Below are positions 45,736 to 52,895 of a DNA stretch of 64,000 nucleotides, in pieces. The notes under the pieces were generated by a model that saw only the letters and a list, made by a program, of their open reading frames with translations, was not told where the DNA came from and ran no database searches. The translations under genes were made by a program, and so were the position numbers. Source of the DNA: Polaribacter reichenbachii (GTDB taxonomy: Bacteria; Bacteroidota; Bacteroidia; Flavobacteriales; Flavobacteriaceae); NCBI RefSeq assembly GCF_001975665.1, contig NZ_CP019419.1, positions 2,170,001-2,234,000 on the forward strand, given 5' to 3'. Within the stretch, counting starts at the first letter, position 1. Each line of letters starts with the position of its first letter.

Positions 45736-45891
45736 ATGAAAGCTTGCCCAAGATGTAAATCTGAGTCTAGGCACAGATTAAAAAGAAAGGCGGTTGTAAA
45801 GATGATTCCAGGCACAAGAAGTTATGGTTGTGATAAGTGTAACACCTATTATACTTGGTTTCCTGTTATTAATCGTTCTTTAAGACTTTAA
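45736..45891 (+). CDS. 51-residue zinc-ribbon protein
   Basis: A small protein beginning MKACPRCKSESRHRLKR, with a second pair in YGCDKCNTYYTWFP. The four Cys (residues 4, 7, 32, 35) form a CxxC-CxxC zinc ribbon with a basic middle part. It lies between the JmjC-like gene and a strong bidirectional terminator. The ATG is preceded by an AT-rich stretch with an imperfect -7 element (TATATTCG). The function is not known; RNA, ribosome or DNA binding is possible. The coding potential rests on the Cys pattern and intact frame. Confidence 0.78.
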   Translation: MKACPRCKSESRHRLKRKAVVKMIPGTRSYGCDKCNTYYTWFPVINRSLRL

Positions 45892-45892
45892 C

Positions 45893-45925
45893 AAAAAAGG
45901 CCTCGCATTTGCGAGGCTTTTTTTG
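45893..45925. terminator. Bidirectional terminator between zinc-ribbon gene and pyrF
   Basis: A GCCTCGCA/TGCGAGGC-type stem (one bulged G) with A and T runs on the two sides. Confidence 0.9.
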
Positions 45926-45942
45926 TTGATTTTATTAGGATA

Positions 45943-46755
45943 TTAAGCTAGCAATAAGCTCATTTCTGATTGTAATTCTTCTGCTTTTTTAGCTGCTGCT
46001 GTTGCAAAATCTTTATTTTTTGATGTATAAATAATTCCGCGAGAAGAATTAATTAGCAAACCAATATTATCATTTAAACCATATTTGCACACATCTTTTA
46101 AATTACCCCCTTGTGCGCCAACTCCTGGAACTAATAAAAACGAATTAGGTACAATCTTTCTTATTTCTTTAAAATATTCAGCTTTTGTCGCACCAACAAC
46201 GTACATCAAGTTTTCAGAATTTTTCCAGTTTTTAGAAGTTTCTAAAACTTGTTGATATAATTCTTTATCATCAACTTTTTTAGTTTGAAAATCAAAAGCA
46301 CCTTCATTAGATGTTAAAGCCAACATAATAGTATGCTTGTCTCTAAAAGCTAAAAAAGGCTCAACAGAATCTTTACCCATATAAGGAGCAACAGTTACAG
46401 AATCAAAAGCTAAATCGTTAAAAAAAGCTTTGGCATACATCGTTGAGGTATTGCCAATATCACCACGTTTTGCATCAGCAATTGTAAAGATTTCAGGATA
46501 ATTGGTATTAATATAAGCAATCGTTTTTTCTAAAGCTAACCAGCCTTTAATGCCATAAGCTTCATAAAAAGCAGTATTAGGTTTGTAGGCAACACATAAA
46601 TGATGTGTAGCATCTATAATTGCTTTATTAAACTCATAAATAGGATCTTCTAAATCTAATAAATGAGTTGGAATTTTCTCTAAATCTACATCTAAACCAA
46701 TACATAAAAATGATTTTTTTAGATTTATTTGTGATACAAGTTGTGCTGTTGTCAT
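45943..46755 (-). CDS. pyrF: Orotidine-5'-phosphate decarboxylase, type 2
   Basis: PyrF forms UMP, the last step of de novo pyrimidine synthesis. It has 270 residues, the longer class 2 type. [14 protein letters not shown], the active-site motif [15 protein letters not shown] (Asp-Lys-Asp-like) and [13 protein letters not shown] are the hallmarks. It is a single-gene unit with a -7 element (TATTTTTG, 46776-46783, minus strand) upstream. Confidence 0.96.
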   Translation of the reverse strand: MTTAQLVSQINLKKSFLCIGLDVDLEKIPTHLLDLEDPIYEFNKAIIDATHHLCVAYKPNTAFYEAYGIKGWLALEKTIAYINTNYPEIFTIADAKRGDIGNTSTMYAKAFFNDLAFDSVTVAPYMGKDSVEPFLAFRDKHTIMLALTSNEGAFDFQTKKVDDKELYQQVLETSKNWKNSENLMYVVGATKAEYFKEIRKIVPNSFLLVPGVGAQGGNLKDVCKYGLNDNIGLLINSSRGIIYTSKNKDFATAAAKKAEELQSEMSLLLA

Positions 46756-46775
46756 TACTTTTGTTTAAAGTTTTA

Positions 46776-46783
46776 CAAAAATA
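46776..46783 (-). promoter_or_regulatory. -7 element of pyrF
   Basis: TATTTTTG on the minus strand, 20 nt before the pyrF ATG. The -33 box is unclear. Confidence 0.45.
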
Positions 46784-46839
46784 CTATTTTAAACTTTTAA
46801 GATTTGTAAGAAAGTTATTTTTTAATGGACAAATTTGAT

Positions 46840-47328
46840 ATGAAAAAAATCTTTATTCTATTTGCTGTTTTCTTATTCTTTAGTTGCTCAGAAGACCCAA
46901 AACAGTTTTCTGAAGAAGCAAACTTAGAAATGTTAGTGGGTTTAGATAATTCTAAAATTACCTTAAGAGAAGTATTGTATCAACATAAAGAAAAAAAAGT
47001 TTTAATTGATGTTTGGGCTTCTTGGTGCAAAGATTGTATTGTTGGTTTTCCGAAAGTAAAAGCTTTGCAAAAAGAATTTCCTGAAGTTGTTTTTTTATTT
47101 TTATCCGTAGATAGAAGTAATCCTTCTTGGAGAAAAGCTATCAAAAAATATAATTTAATAGGCGAACATTATAATTTACCTCAAGGTCAGAATGATGGTG
47201 ATTTTGTAGATTTTATCAACCTTGGTTGGATTCCTAGATATATGGTTATCGATGAAAAAGGACAAATTTCTTTGTTTAAAGCCACAAATGCTTCAGACAA
47301 AAAAATAAAAGAAGCACTTAAAAAATAG
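46840..47328 (+). CDS. TlpA-like thioredoxin-fold lipoprotein (second)
   Basis: A 162-residue exported thiol-disulfide protein. The lipobox is FFSC with the lipidated Cys at residue 16; the redox site is Cys63-Lys-Asp-Cys66 (WASWCKDC) and the cis-Pro is in GWIPRYMVID. The ATG at 46840 begins the signal peptide; an in-frame ATG 15 nt earlier is possible. Unlike the TlpA homologue at 25.6 kb (CPPC), the CKDC pair suggests a different redox potential. It is followed by tpiA after 88 bp. Confidence 0.87.
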   Translation: MKKIFILFAVFLFFSCSEDPKQFSEEANLEMLVGLDNSKITLREVLYQHKEKKVLIDVWASWCKDCIVGFPKVKALQKEFPEVVFLFLSVDRSNPSWRKAIKKYNLIGEHYNLPQGQNDGDFVDFINLGWIPRYMVIDEKGQISLFKATNASDKKIKEALKK

Positions 47329-47416
47329 TAATAAATCGTTTTAGTAAGTATTTCTAATTCTACTAAATATTTAGGTTTCATTTCTTAAATTTACAGAGTA
47401 ATAAAAGTATATAATT

Positions 47417-48175
47417 ATGAGACAAAAAATAGTAGCTGGAAACTGGAAAATGAATAATGATAAAAATCAAACTGAGGTACTAATTAGCGGTATCAAAGAA
47501 GAGATTAAAGATTTATCATTAGATAACACAAGAGTTATCATTTCTCCTTCGTTCATAAATTTAGAATCTGCTGTAAAAAGTACTGAAGGTTCTAGCATAG
47601 AGGTTGTTGCTCAAAATATGCATCAAGCTAAAAGCGGAGCTTACACAGGTGAGGTTTCTGCAGATATGTTAAAATCTATTGGTATTAAAACTGTTATTTT
47701 AGGGCATTCTGAAAGAAGAACTTATTTTGGCGAAACAGATGAAATTCTTGCAGAAAAAGTAAATGCAGTTTTAGAAAATGATTTAGAAACTATTTTTTGT
47801 TTTGGTGAATTGTTAGAAGATAGAAAATCTGACAATCATTTTAACGTAGTAGAAAGCCAGTTAAAAAATGCTTTATTTCATTTAGAAGCTAAAGATTGGG
47901 CAAGTATTGTTTTAGCTTACGAGCCTGTTTGGGCAATTGGTACAGGAGAAACTGCAAGTGCAGAACAAGCACAAGAAATGCATGCGTTTATTAGAAGTAT
48001 TGTTGCTGATAAATACAATGCAGAAGTAGCAGAAGCTGTTTCTATTTTATATGGTGGTAGTGTAAAACCTGCAAATGCAGAAGAAATTTTCTCTAAACCA
48101 GATGTAGATGGTGGTTTAATTGGTGGTGCAGCTTTAAAAGCATCAGATTTTTCTGCAATTATAAAAGCGATTTAA
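47417..48175 (+). CDS. tpiA: Triosephosphate isomerase
   Basis: TpiA interconverts dihydroxyacetone phosphate and glyceraldehyde-3-phosphate. It has 252 residues; Asn9 and Lys11 (GNWKMN), His97 (LGHSERR) and the catalytic Glu169 (AYEPVWAIGTG) are all visible. The C-terminal phosphate loop is ILYGGSVKPAN...GGLIGGAAL. A terminator lies 29 bp after the stop codon. Confidence 0.98.
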   Translation: MRQKIVAGNWKMNNDKNQTEVLISGIKEEIKDLSLDNTRVIISPSFINLESAVKSTEGSSIEVVAQNMHQAKSGAYTGEVSADMLKSIGIKTVILGHSERRTYFGETDEILAEKVNAVLENDLETIFCFGELLEDRKSDNHFNVVESQLKNALFHLEAKDWASIVLAYEPVWAIGTGETASAEQAQEMHAFIRSIVADKYNAEVAEAVSILYGGSVKPANAEEIFSKPDVDGGLIGGAALKASDFSAIIKAI

Positions 48176-48197
48176 AAGAACTTAAATTTAAAACTAA

Positions 48198-48205
48198 TAA
48201 ATTTG
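48198..48205 (+). promoter_or_regulatory. -7 element for prmA, abutting the tpiA terminator
   Basis: TAAATTTG fits the consensus. Its predicted start (about 48211) lies in the left arm of the tpiA terminator hairpin. A prmA transcript started there would lack most of the left arm and escape the terminator. Confidence 0.45.
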
Positions 48206-48235
48206 CGTCAAGATTTAATTCTTGACGCTTTTTTT
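48205..48235 (+). terminator. Rho-independent terminator after tpiA
   Basis: Stem GCGTCAAGA/TCTTGACGC (48205-48213 with 48220-48228) with a T7 tail. The tail ends at the base before the prmA ATG. Confidence 0.88.
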
Positions 48236-49075
48236 ATGATGGATAATATATATATAGAATACAATTTTACAGTAACACCGAAAGAACCAGCAACAGAAAT
48301 TTTAATTGCTGAATTAGGTAATGTAGGTTTTGAAAGTTTTGTTGAAAACGAAAACGGAGTAACAGCTTACATTCAAAAAGAAGCATATTTTGCAGATATT
48401 TTAGAAAATATTTTCGTTTTACAATCTGATGAATTTACTATAAATTATCAAAAGAAAGAAGTTGAACAAACCAACTGGAATGCAGAATGGGAAAAGAATT
48501 TTACACCTATTCAGGTAGATGAGTTAGTGAGTGTAAGGGCTCCCTTTCACGAAAATCCTAATCTTAAATATGATATTGTAATTGAACCAAAAATGAGTTT
48601 TGGTACTGGGCATCATGAAACCACACATATGATGATTCAGCATTTATTACAATTAGATTTAGAGGGTAAATCTGTTTTAGATATGGGTTGTGGAACTGGA
48701 ATTTTAGCCATTTTTGCAGAAATGAAAAACGCAAAATCAATTGATGCTATTGATATTGATAACTGGTGTTACGAAAATTCTTTAGAAAATGTACAGCGTA
48801 ATAATTGTAATCATATTACCGTTTATGAAGGCGATGCATCACTTTTAAATGATAAAAAGTACGATGTTATTATAGCAAACATCAATAGAAATATTTTATT
48901 GATGGATATGAATACGTACACCAACTGTTTAAATGAAAATGGTGTGTTGTTATTAAGTGGTTTTTATAAAGAAGATATATCAATTATTGATGAAGAAGTT
49001 TCTAAATATAACTTAAAATTAGAGACATTTATTGAAAGAAATAATTGGGTTGCATTGAAATACAATAAATTGTAA
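48236..49075 (+). CDS. prmA: Ribosomal protein L11 methyltransferase
   Basis: PrmA trimethylates ribosomal protein L11 using SAM. It has 279 residues from the ATG at 48236 (ATG ATG; the second may be used). An N-terminal substrate-recognition domain (about 1-115) is followed by the SAM-binding domain with MSFGTGHHETTHMM, VLDMGCGTGILAIFA and IIANINRNIL. It starts right after the T tail of the tpiA terminator. clpS follows after 10 bp, so prmA, clpS and the 90-aa gene form an operon. Confidence 0.95.
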   Translation: MMDNIYIEYNFTVTPKEPATEILIAELGNVGFESFVENENGVTAYIQKEAYFADILENIFVLQSDEFTINYQKKEVEQTNWNAEWEKNFTPIQVDELVSVRAPFHENPNLKYDIVIEPKMSFGTGHHETTHMMIQHLLQLDLEGKSVLDMGCGTGILAIFAEMKNAKSIDAIDIDNWCYENSLENVQRNNCNHITVYEGDASLLNDKKYDVIIANINRNILLMDMNTYTNCLNENGVLLLSGFYKEDISIIDEEVSKYNLKLETFIERNNWVALKYNKL

Positions 49076-49085
49076 TTTTGTTGAT

Positions 49086-49361
49086 ATGAGTACAAAAGAA
49101 AAAATTAAAGAAGAAGTAGATGTTCTAGAGCAAAGAACAAATCAGCATGAAATTGTATTGCATAATGATGAGGTTAATACTTTCGATTTTGTAATAGAAT
49201 CTCTAATAGATGTTTGCGACCATACTTTAGAGCAAGCAGAACAATGTACTATTTTAGTGCATTATAAAGGGAAATGCACAGTTAAATCTGGCGAGTATAA
49301 AGATTTAGAACCAAGATGCTCTAAATTATTACAATTGGGTTTATCTGCAGAATTGGTTTAG
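49086..49361 (+). CDS. clpS: ATP-dependent Clp protease adaptor ClpS
   Basis: ClpS delivers N-degron substrates to ClpA(P). It has 91 residues with VLHNDEVNTFDFVIESLIDVC, the hallmark of the family, and the C-terminal HYKGKCTVKSGEYKDLEPRC. It is in an operon with prmA upstream (10 bp) and a 90-aa gene downstream (3 bp). ClpA or ClpC is not in the window. Confidence 0.95.
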   Translation: MSTKEKIKEEVDVLEQRTNQHEIVLHNDEVNTFDFVIESLIDVCDHTLEQAEQCTILVHYKGKCTVKSGEYKDLEPRCSKLLQLGLSAELV

Positions 49362-49364
49362 TTT

Positions 49365-49637
49365 ATGGAAAATGTTTTAAAATATTATGAATTTTCAGAG
49401 TTTTTTAAAGATAACTCTTCAGCTTTTTCTGGAAATGAAATTGCATATACCGAATTAAATGCAACCCATTTTTTAATTTTCGAAAAAAATAATGCAACCT
49501 ATAATTTATATGTTTCTAAATATCAACAAAGAAAAGATATTGGTCTTAAACCCCCAGAAATACTAGAATTATTGGTAGAAAATTACGACAAAAGTATACC
49601 AGAACACAGAATAGCAATAAAACAATATTTAAATTAA
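49365..49637 (+). CDS. 90-residue protein of unknown function
   Basis: A small, mostly acidic protein (MENVLKYYEFSEFFKDNSS..., ending AIKQYLN) with no signal peptide or membrane segment. I do not recognise the family. It begins 3 bp after clpS, so it is probably translated from the same mRNA. Whether it is part of the ClpS pathway cannot be told. Confidence 0.7.
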   Translation: MENVLKYYEFSEFFKDNSSAFSGNEIAYTELNATHFLIFEKNNATYNLYVSKYQQRKDIGLKPPEILELLVENYDKSIPEHRIAIKQYLN

Positions 49638-49663
49638 AACCTGAGAACTTCTCAGGTTTTTTT
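49636..49663 (+). terminator. Rho-independent terminator after the clpS operon
   Basis: A stem of about 11 bp, AACCTGAGA/TCTCAGGTT, is followed by T7. Confidence 0.88.
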
Positions 49664-49770
49664 GTTTTTATAAAAAGTTTGTGACTTATTAAGTTTTGTG
49701 GTGTCATATAAATAGAGAACGATACAAGAAAAAGATAGTAGTTAGTTTTTATACTAAGTTTGGTTAGACG

Positions 49771-49803
49771 AAAAAGCTCTTAACAATTGTTAAGAGCTTT
49801 TTC
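49771..49803. terminator. Bidirectional terminator after PAS-like gene cluster
   Basis: A perfect palindrome (AAAAAGCTCTTAACAA and its complement) ends the leftward PAS-like operon. Its right edge overlaps the last base of the third PAS-like gene. Confidence 0.88.
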
Positions 49804-50378
49804 TATTTTATTACCTGTGGATATCTTATAATCTCTTTAACCATTCCGTAAACCAGCGTATCTTTATTGTCTTTTATATCGCGCCATTTTATCACTTTTA
49901 GCTTTATAATTTTTCCTTCTTTATCTATAGCTTCTTCTATACTTTCAATTCTACTTCCTGTAATAGATACAGCTACATCATTTTCATAATATAGTTGCGC
50001 AATTTTCTTAGAAAAAATTTCAAAATTGTTTTTACCTATTAAAGCATATTGATCGTTATTAAAGATATGGCCGAATTCAGTAACATAATTTGGGTTTATA
50101 TACTGTATTATAAATTCGTCTCCTCTTTTTACTTTTTGCCAAACAGGTAAAGGGAAATCTTCATAGTTACTATTAAAAATTATCATGTTCTGTTTTAAAT
50201 TAGAACTTTTTTCTTGTAAAGTAGCATGCTGTATTTTTACTTCTTGGTTTTCTGATCTTAAGAAATAAGTTGATACAGTTAATAGTAATAAAGAAGCATT
50301 CGCAATAATTTTACGTTTTTTCTCTAAACTTGTTATTTTAAGTATAATGTTTTTTGATTTTACGGCTAATTTATTCAT
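49803..50378 (-). CDS. Membrane-anchored PAS-like protein, third copy
   Basis: A 191-residue paralogue of the genes at 50.6 and 51.3 kb. One membrane helix (about residues 25-41: NASLLLLTVSTYFL) is followed by a short helical linker (ENQEVKIQHATLQEK) and a PAS-like domain at about 70-185: FPLPVWQKVKRGDEFIIQYINP, YALIGKNNFEIF, then KLKVIKWRDIKDNKDTL and YGMVKEII. No kinase, cyclase or methyl-accepting domain is attached. Its ATG overlaps the stop codon of a 73-aa upstream ORF (ATGA). The function is unknown; a sensory role is inferred from the fold only. Confidence 0.82.
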   Translation of the reverse strand: MNKLAVKSKNIILKITSLEKKRKIIANASLLLLTVSTYFLRSENQEVKIQHATLQEKSSNLKQNMIIFNSNYEDFPLPVWQKVKRGDEFIIQYINPNYVTEFGHIFNNDQYALIGKNNFEIFSKKIAQLYYENDVAVSITGSRIESIEEAIDKEGKIIKLKVIKWRDIKDNKDTLVYGMVKEIIRYPQVIK

Positions 50379-50596
50379 GCTTTCTGGTTTTTAGAATTCA
50401 TAAAATAATTAGTACAATCTGTACTTTCTATTCTTAATAAATTAAGTTGAGTGTTGTTTTTTAAATTATATGTTTTAGAGCTTTTAAAAGCAAATAAGGT
50501 TGTGTGTATATTATCTAATATATACTTTAAACCAAAATCTTTAACTAGAATAGGTAAGAAGTGGATTTTAATTTTAAGGGTAGTTTTTCTTTGCAT
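50375..50596 (-). CDS. 73-residue upstream ORF of third PAS-like gene
   Basis: A basic 73-residue ORF (MQRKTTLKIKIHFLPIL...) whose TGA overlaps the next ATG as ATGA. It starts 28 bp after the second PAS-like gene. A C-rich motif (AATCCCCC) lies just before its ATG, as for the two other upstream ORFs. Its second half (NTQLNLLRIESTDCTNYF) faintly resembles part of the 109-aa ORF. It may be a real small protein, a decayed copy, or a leader that couples translation. Confidence 0.5.
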   Translation of the reverse strand: MQRKTTLKIKIHFLPILVKDFGLKYILDNIHTTLFAFKSSKTYNLKNNTQLNLLRIESTDCTNYFMNSKNQKA

Positions 50597-50625
50597 TTTT
50601 GGGGGATTAAGGTTGTTGTTATGAG

Positions 50626-51201
50626 TTATGATCGTTTAGTTTTGGTAGGTATTATTTCTTTAACCATACCATAAATTAGGGTATCTTTATTGTCTTTTAT
50701 ATCTCGCCATTTTATTACTTTTAGCTTTATAATATTGCCAAATTTATCAATAGCATCTTCTATATTTTCTATTTGTATTCCTGTTATAGCTACAGCCACA
50801 TCATTTTCGTAATATGCTTGTGCTATTTTTTTAGAGAAAATTTCAAAATTGTTTTTGCCTATTAAAGCATATTGATCGTTATTAAAAATATGACCAAATT
50901 TCTTTACATATTCAGGGTTTATATACTGAATTATAAATTTATCTCCTCTTTTTACTTTTTGCCAAACTGGTAAAGGAAAATCTTCATAATTTCTATTAAA
51001 GATAATCATATTACGTTTTAAGCTTTTACTTTTTTCTTGTAGCCTAGCGTAATCAATTTTAACTTGTTGGTTTTCTGATCTTAAAAAATAAGTAGAAACT
51101 GTTAAAAATAATAAAGAAGCATAAGTAATAATTTTATGTTTTTTCTCTAAATTAGAAACATTGAACAAAACTTTTTTAGATTTTACAGTTAGTTTATTCA
51201 T
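50626..51201 (-). CDS. Membrane-anchored PAS-like protein, second copy
   Basis: A 191-residue protein closely similar to the third copy (FPLPVWQKVKRGDKFIIQYI; YALIGKNNFEIFSKKIAQAYY; KVIKWRDIKDNKDTLIYGM), with the same membrane helix and linker. It is preceded by AAAGGAGGT, a Shine-Dalgarno-like run one base from the ATG, unusual in this group of bacteria and possibly fortuitous. Its ATG overlaps the stop codon of a 30-aa upstream ORF. Copies two and three are more alike than either is to copy one. Confidence 0.82.
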   Translation of the reverse strand: MNKLTVKSKKVLFNVSNLEKKHKIITYASLLFLTVSTYFLRSENQQVKIDYARLQEKSKSLKRNMIIFNRNYEDFPLPVWQKVKRGDKFIIQYINPEYVKKFGHIFNNDQYALIGKNNFEIFSKKIAQAYYENDVAVAITGIQIENIEDAIDKFGNIIKLKVIKWRDIKDNKDTLIYGMVKEIIPTKTKRS

Positions 51202-51290
51202 ACCTCCTTTATTTTAGAAATTATAAATAAAGTATAGTCTGCTCTATGTTTTAAGCTAAAATTATTTTTAGGGTTGTTTGTGATATCCAT
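51198..51290 (-). CDS. 30-residue upstream ORF of second PAS-like gene
   Basis: A short ORF beginning MDITNNPKNNFSLKHR and ending KIKEV, with its TGA overlapping the PAS-like ATG (ATGA). It starts with the same MDI as the 109-aa ORF, and is preceded by the same kind of C-rich motif (AATTCCCC). It is most simply a shortened relic or a translational leader. Confidence 0.45.
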   Translation of the reverse strand: MDITNNPKNNFSLKHRADYTLFIISKIKEV

Positions 51291-51329
51291 ATTTAGGGGA
51301 ATTAGGATTTATTTATTATTATCTATATG

Positions 51330-51902
51330 TCAATTAGTGTTTTTAAAAGGGATTATTTCTTTAACCATACCATAAATTAATGTGTCGTTATTGTCTTTTA
51401 TTTTTCGCCATTTTATAACTTTAAGTTTTAAAGTGTTGCCAAATTGATCAATAGCTTCTTCTGCACATTCTAGTTCTTTACCGTTTTTTGATACTTCTAA
51501 ATCGTATTTATAGTAAACTTCTGCCAGTTTTTCTGGAAACAATTCAAAATTGTTTTTACCAATAAATGCATACTGGTCTTTATCGTAAGCCTTACCAAAT
51601 TTTTCTACGTATTCTGGGTTTACATATTGCATTACAAACTCATTGCCTCGTTTAAGTTTTTGCCAAACAGGTAAAGGAAAACCTTCGTAATTTCTATTAA
51701 AAAGCACCATATTTTGTTTTAAGTTGGTACTTTTTTCTTTTAAAACTTTGTAATTACCCTTTACGTTTTTATTTTCCGTTCTTAAAAAATAGGTAGATAC
51801 TGTTAAAAATAATAAAGAGAAATAGGTTACAATTTTATGCTTTTTCTCTAAATTAGATACAGTAAATAATATCTTTTTAGGTCTAACAACTAACTTTTTC
51901 AT
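51330..51902 (-). CDS. Membrane-anchored PAS-like protein, first copy
   Basis: A 190-residue protein, the promoter-proximal and most diverged of the three (FPLPVWQKLKRGNEFVMQYV; YAFIGKNNFELFPEKLAEVYY; KVIKWRKIKDNNDTLIYGM). It has the same architecture: a basic N terminus, one helix (about 27-42), a short linker and a PAS-like domain. Its first 20 bp overlap the 3' end of the 109-aa ORF. It is odd that no output domain or histidine kinase is encoded nearby. Confidence 0.82.
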   Translation of the reverse strand: MKKLVVRPKKILFTVSNLEKKHKIVTYFSLLFLTVSTYFLRTENKNVKGNYKVLKEKSTNLKQNMVLFNRNYEGFPLPVWQKLKRGNEFVMQYVNPEYVEKFGKAYDKDQYAFIGKNNFELFPEKLAEVYYKYDLEVSKNGKELECAEEAIDQFGNTLKLKVIKWRKIKDNNDTLIYGMVKEIIPFKNTN

Positions 51903-52212
51903 ACACTTTCAATTTTGTTGGCAATAAAAATTGAGCATCATTTAAAAATCTATTTTCTTGAAAAATAAATTCTAAATTTAACAAATTAACATCGCTTTTT
52001 CTATACTGTTTGTGTTTATTGATAAAAATTTCAAATACATAATTCGATTTTTTTAAGAATAGGATCAGCAAAGAATAAACCGCCAAAAAGAGATTGAAAA
52101 TAAAAAAGTGTGTTTTAAAGTTTATAGTTTCTTCAATAGGAATTCTGTTAAAATATTGATTTTTAACCAATAGAAGAAGGAGTTCAATAAAATTAGTTTT
52201 TATAATATCCAT
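51883..52212 (-). CDS. 109-residue membrane protein, first gene of PAS-like operon
   Basis: A 109-residue protein with a hydrophobic segment at about 38-54 (FNLFLAVYSLLILFL) and basic flanks. It is the first ORF after the operon promoter and overlaps the first PAS-like gene by 20 bp. I do not recognise the family. The ORFs in the same place before copies two and three are shorter. If it is the intact form, the unit [small membrane protein + PAS-like protein] may be the original duplicated module. Confidence 0.6.
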   Translation of the reverse strand: MDIIKTNFIELLLLLVKNQYFNRIPIEETINFKTHFFIFNLFLAVYSLLILFLKKSNYVFEIFINKHKQYRKSDVNLLNLEFIFQENRFLNDAQFLLPTKLKVYEKVSC

Positions 52213-52710
52213 AATTGGGGGAATTGGATTCTTTAAATAACTAATTATCTATAATTATTACAGATAAATGTATTTGTCAAATATATACATTAATAAAGGT
52301 ATCTACAAATTTTTATTTGATTCAAATAAAGGTTAAGAAAGATAAATGATAAATATGTAAATTTTAGGTGGTTTTAACTTGTAATATGTGATTTAATAGT
52401 ATGATTATTGAGATATTATCAATGATTTAGCTGAAAAAGCTTAAAAAATATATCCAACTTAAACATTATTTTGCAATAATTTTATCATAATTGCATAAGA
52501 AATAAAGTTTTATAGATTTAAAAATGTTGTTTATTAACTATTTGTTTAATGTAAGTTTAGGCTTCTATTTAAAGGAATAGGTATTTGTAAATGCTAAAAA
52601 GTTTAAAGGATTTTAAAATATTGATACCCTGAAATTATTGTTTTTTTATCAATTAAATTTTAAAAGTTGTAAAACTTACAATGAATTATTCTATCATTTT
52701 TGGTTCTTTT
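52213..52710. other. About 500 bp of AT-rich intergenic DNA upstream of the PAS-like operon
   Basis: It holds the PAS-operon promoter near its left end. The remainder shows no supported gene on either strand and no repeat that I could identify. Confidence 0.6.
52278..52309 (-). promoter_or_regulatory. Bacteroidota promoter of PAS-like operon
   Basis: On the minus strand TTTG (52306-52309) and TATATTTG (52278-52285) are 20 nt apart, a full consensus match. The leader to the 109-aa ORF would be about 60 nt. No similar promoter precedes copies two or three. Confidence 0.75.
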
Positions 52711-52720
52711 AAAAAAGAAA

Positions 52721-52759
52721 AAACCAGCAATTACTAAAAATATAGTAAACTACTGGTTT
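52721..52759 (-). terminator. Terminator after tRNA-Arg
   Basis: A long, slightly imperfect stem (AAACCAG...CTGGTTT) in the minus direction is followed by a T-rich tail, just after the tRNA 3' end. Confidence 0.8.
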
Positions 52760-52764
52760 TGTTG

Positions 52765-52838
52765 TGACCATGCTAGGATTCAAACCTAGAACCTCTTGAG
52801 CCGTAATCAAGTGCGCTATTCAGTTGCGCCACATGGCC
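52765..52838 (-). tRNA. tRNA-Arg(ACG)
   Basis: A 74-nt cloverleaf on the minus strand: acceptor GGCCATG/CATGGTC, D arm GCGC/GCGC, anticodon stem CTTGA/TCAAG with loop TTACGGC (anticodon ACG), T arm CTAGG/CCTAG with loop TTTGAAT. The discriminator base is A; CCA is not encoded. A34 is the expected TadA target, and tadA lies at 32.6 kb. Confidence 0.97.
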
Positions 52839-52850
52839 TTTAAGCGGCTG

Positions 52851-52858
52851 CAAATATA
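52851..52858 (-). promoter_or_regulatory. -7 element of tRNA-Arg gene
   Basis: TATATTTG on the minus strand, 12 nt before the tRNA 5' end. Confidence 0.6.
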
Positions 52859-52895
52859 ATATCATTTTTTTGAATTAGAAAGTCTATATTCATTT

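Noticed and set aside
49755..49803. Promoter (TAAGTTTG at 49755-49762) for a very short RNA ending at the PAS-operon terminator
   Set aside because: The transcript would be only about 35 nt and no -33 box was found; the terminator is explained by the leftward operon.
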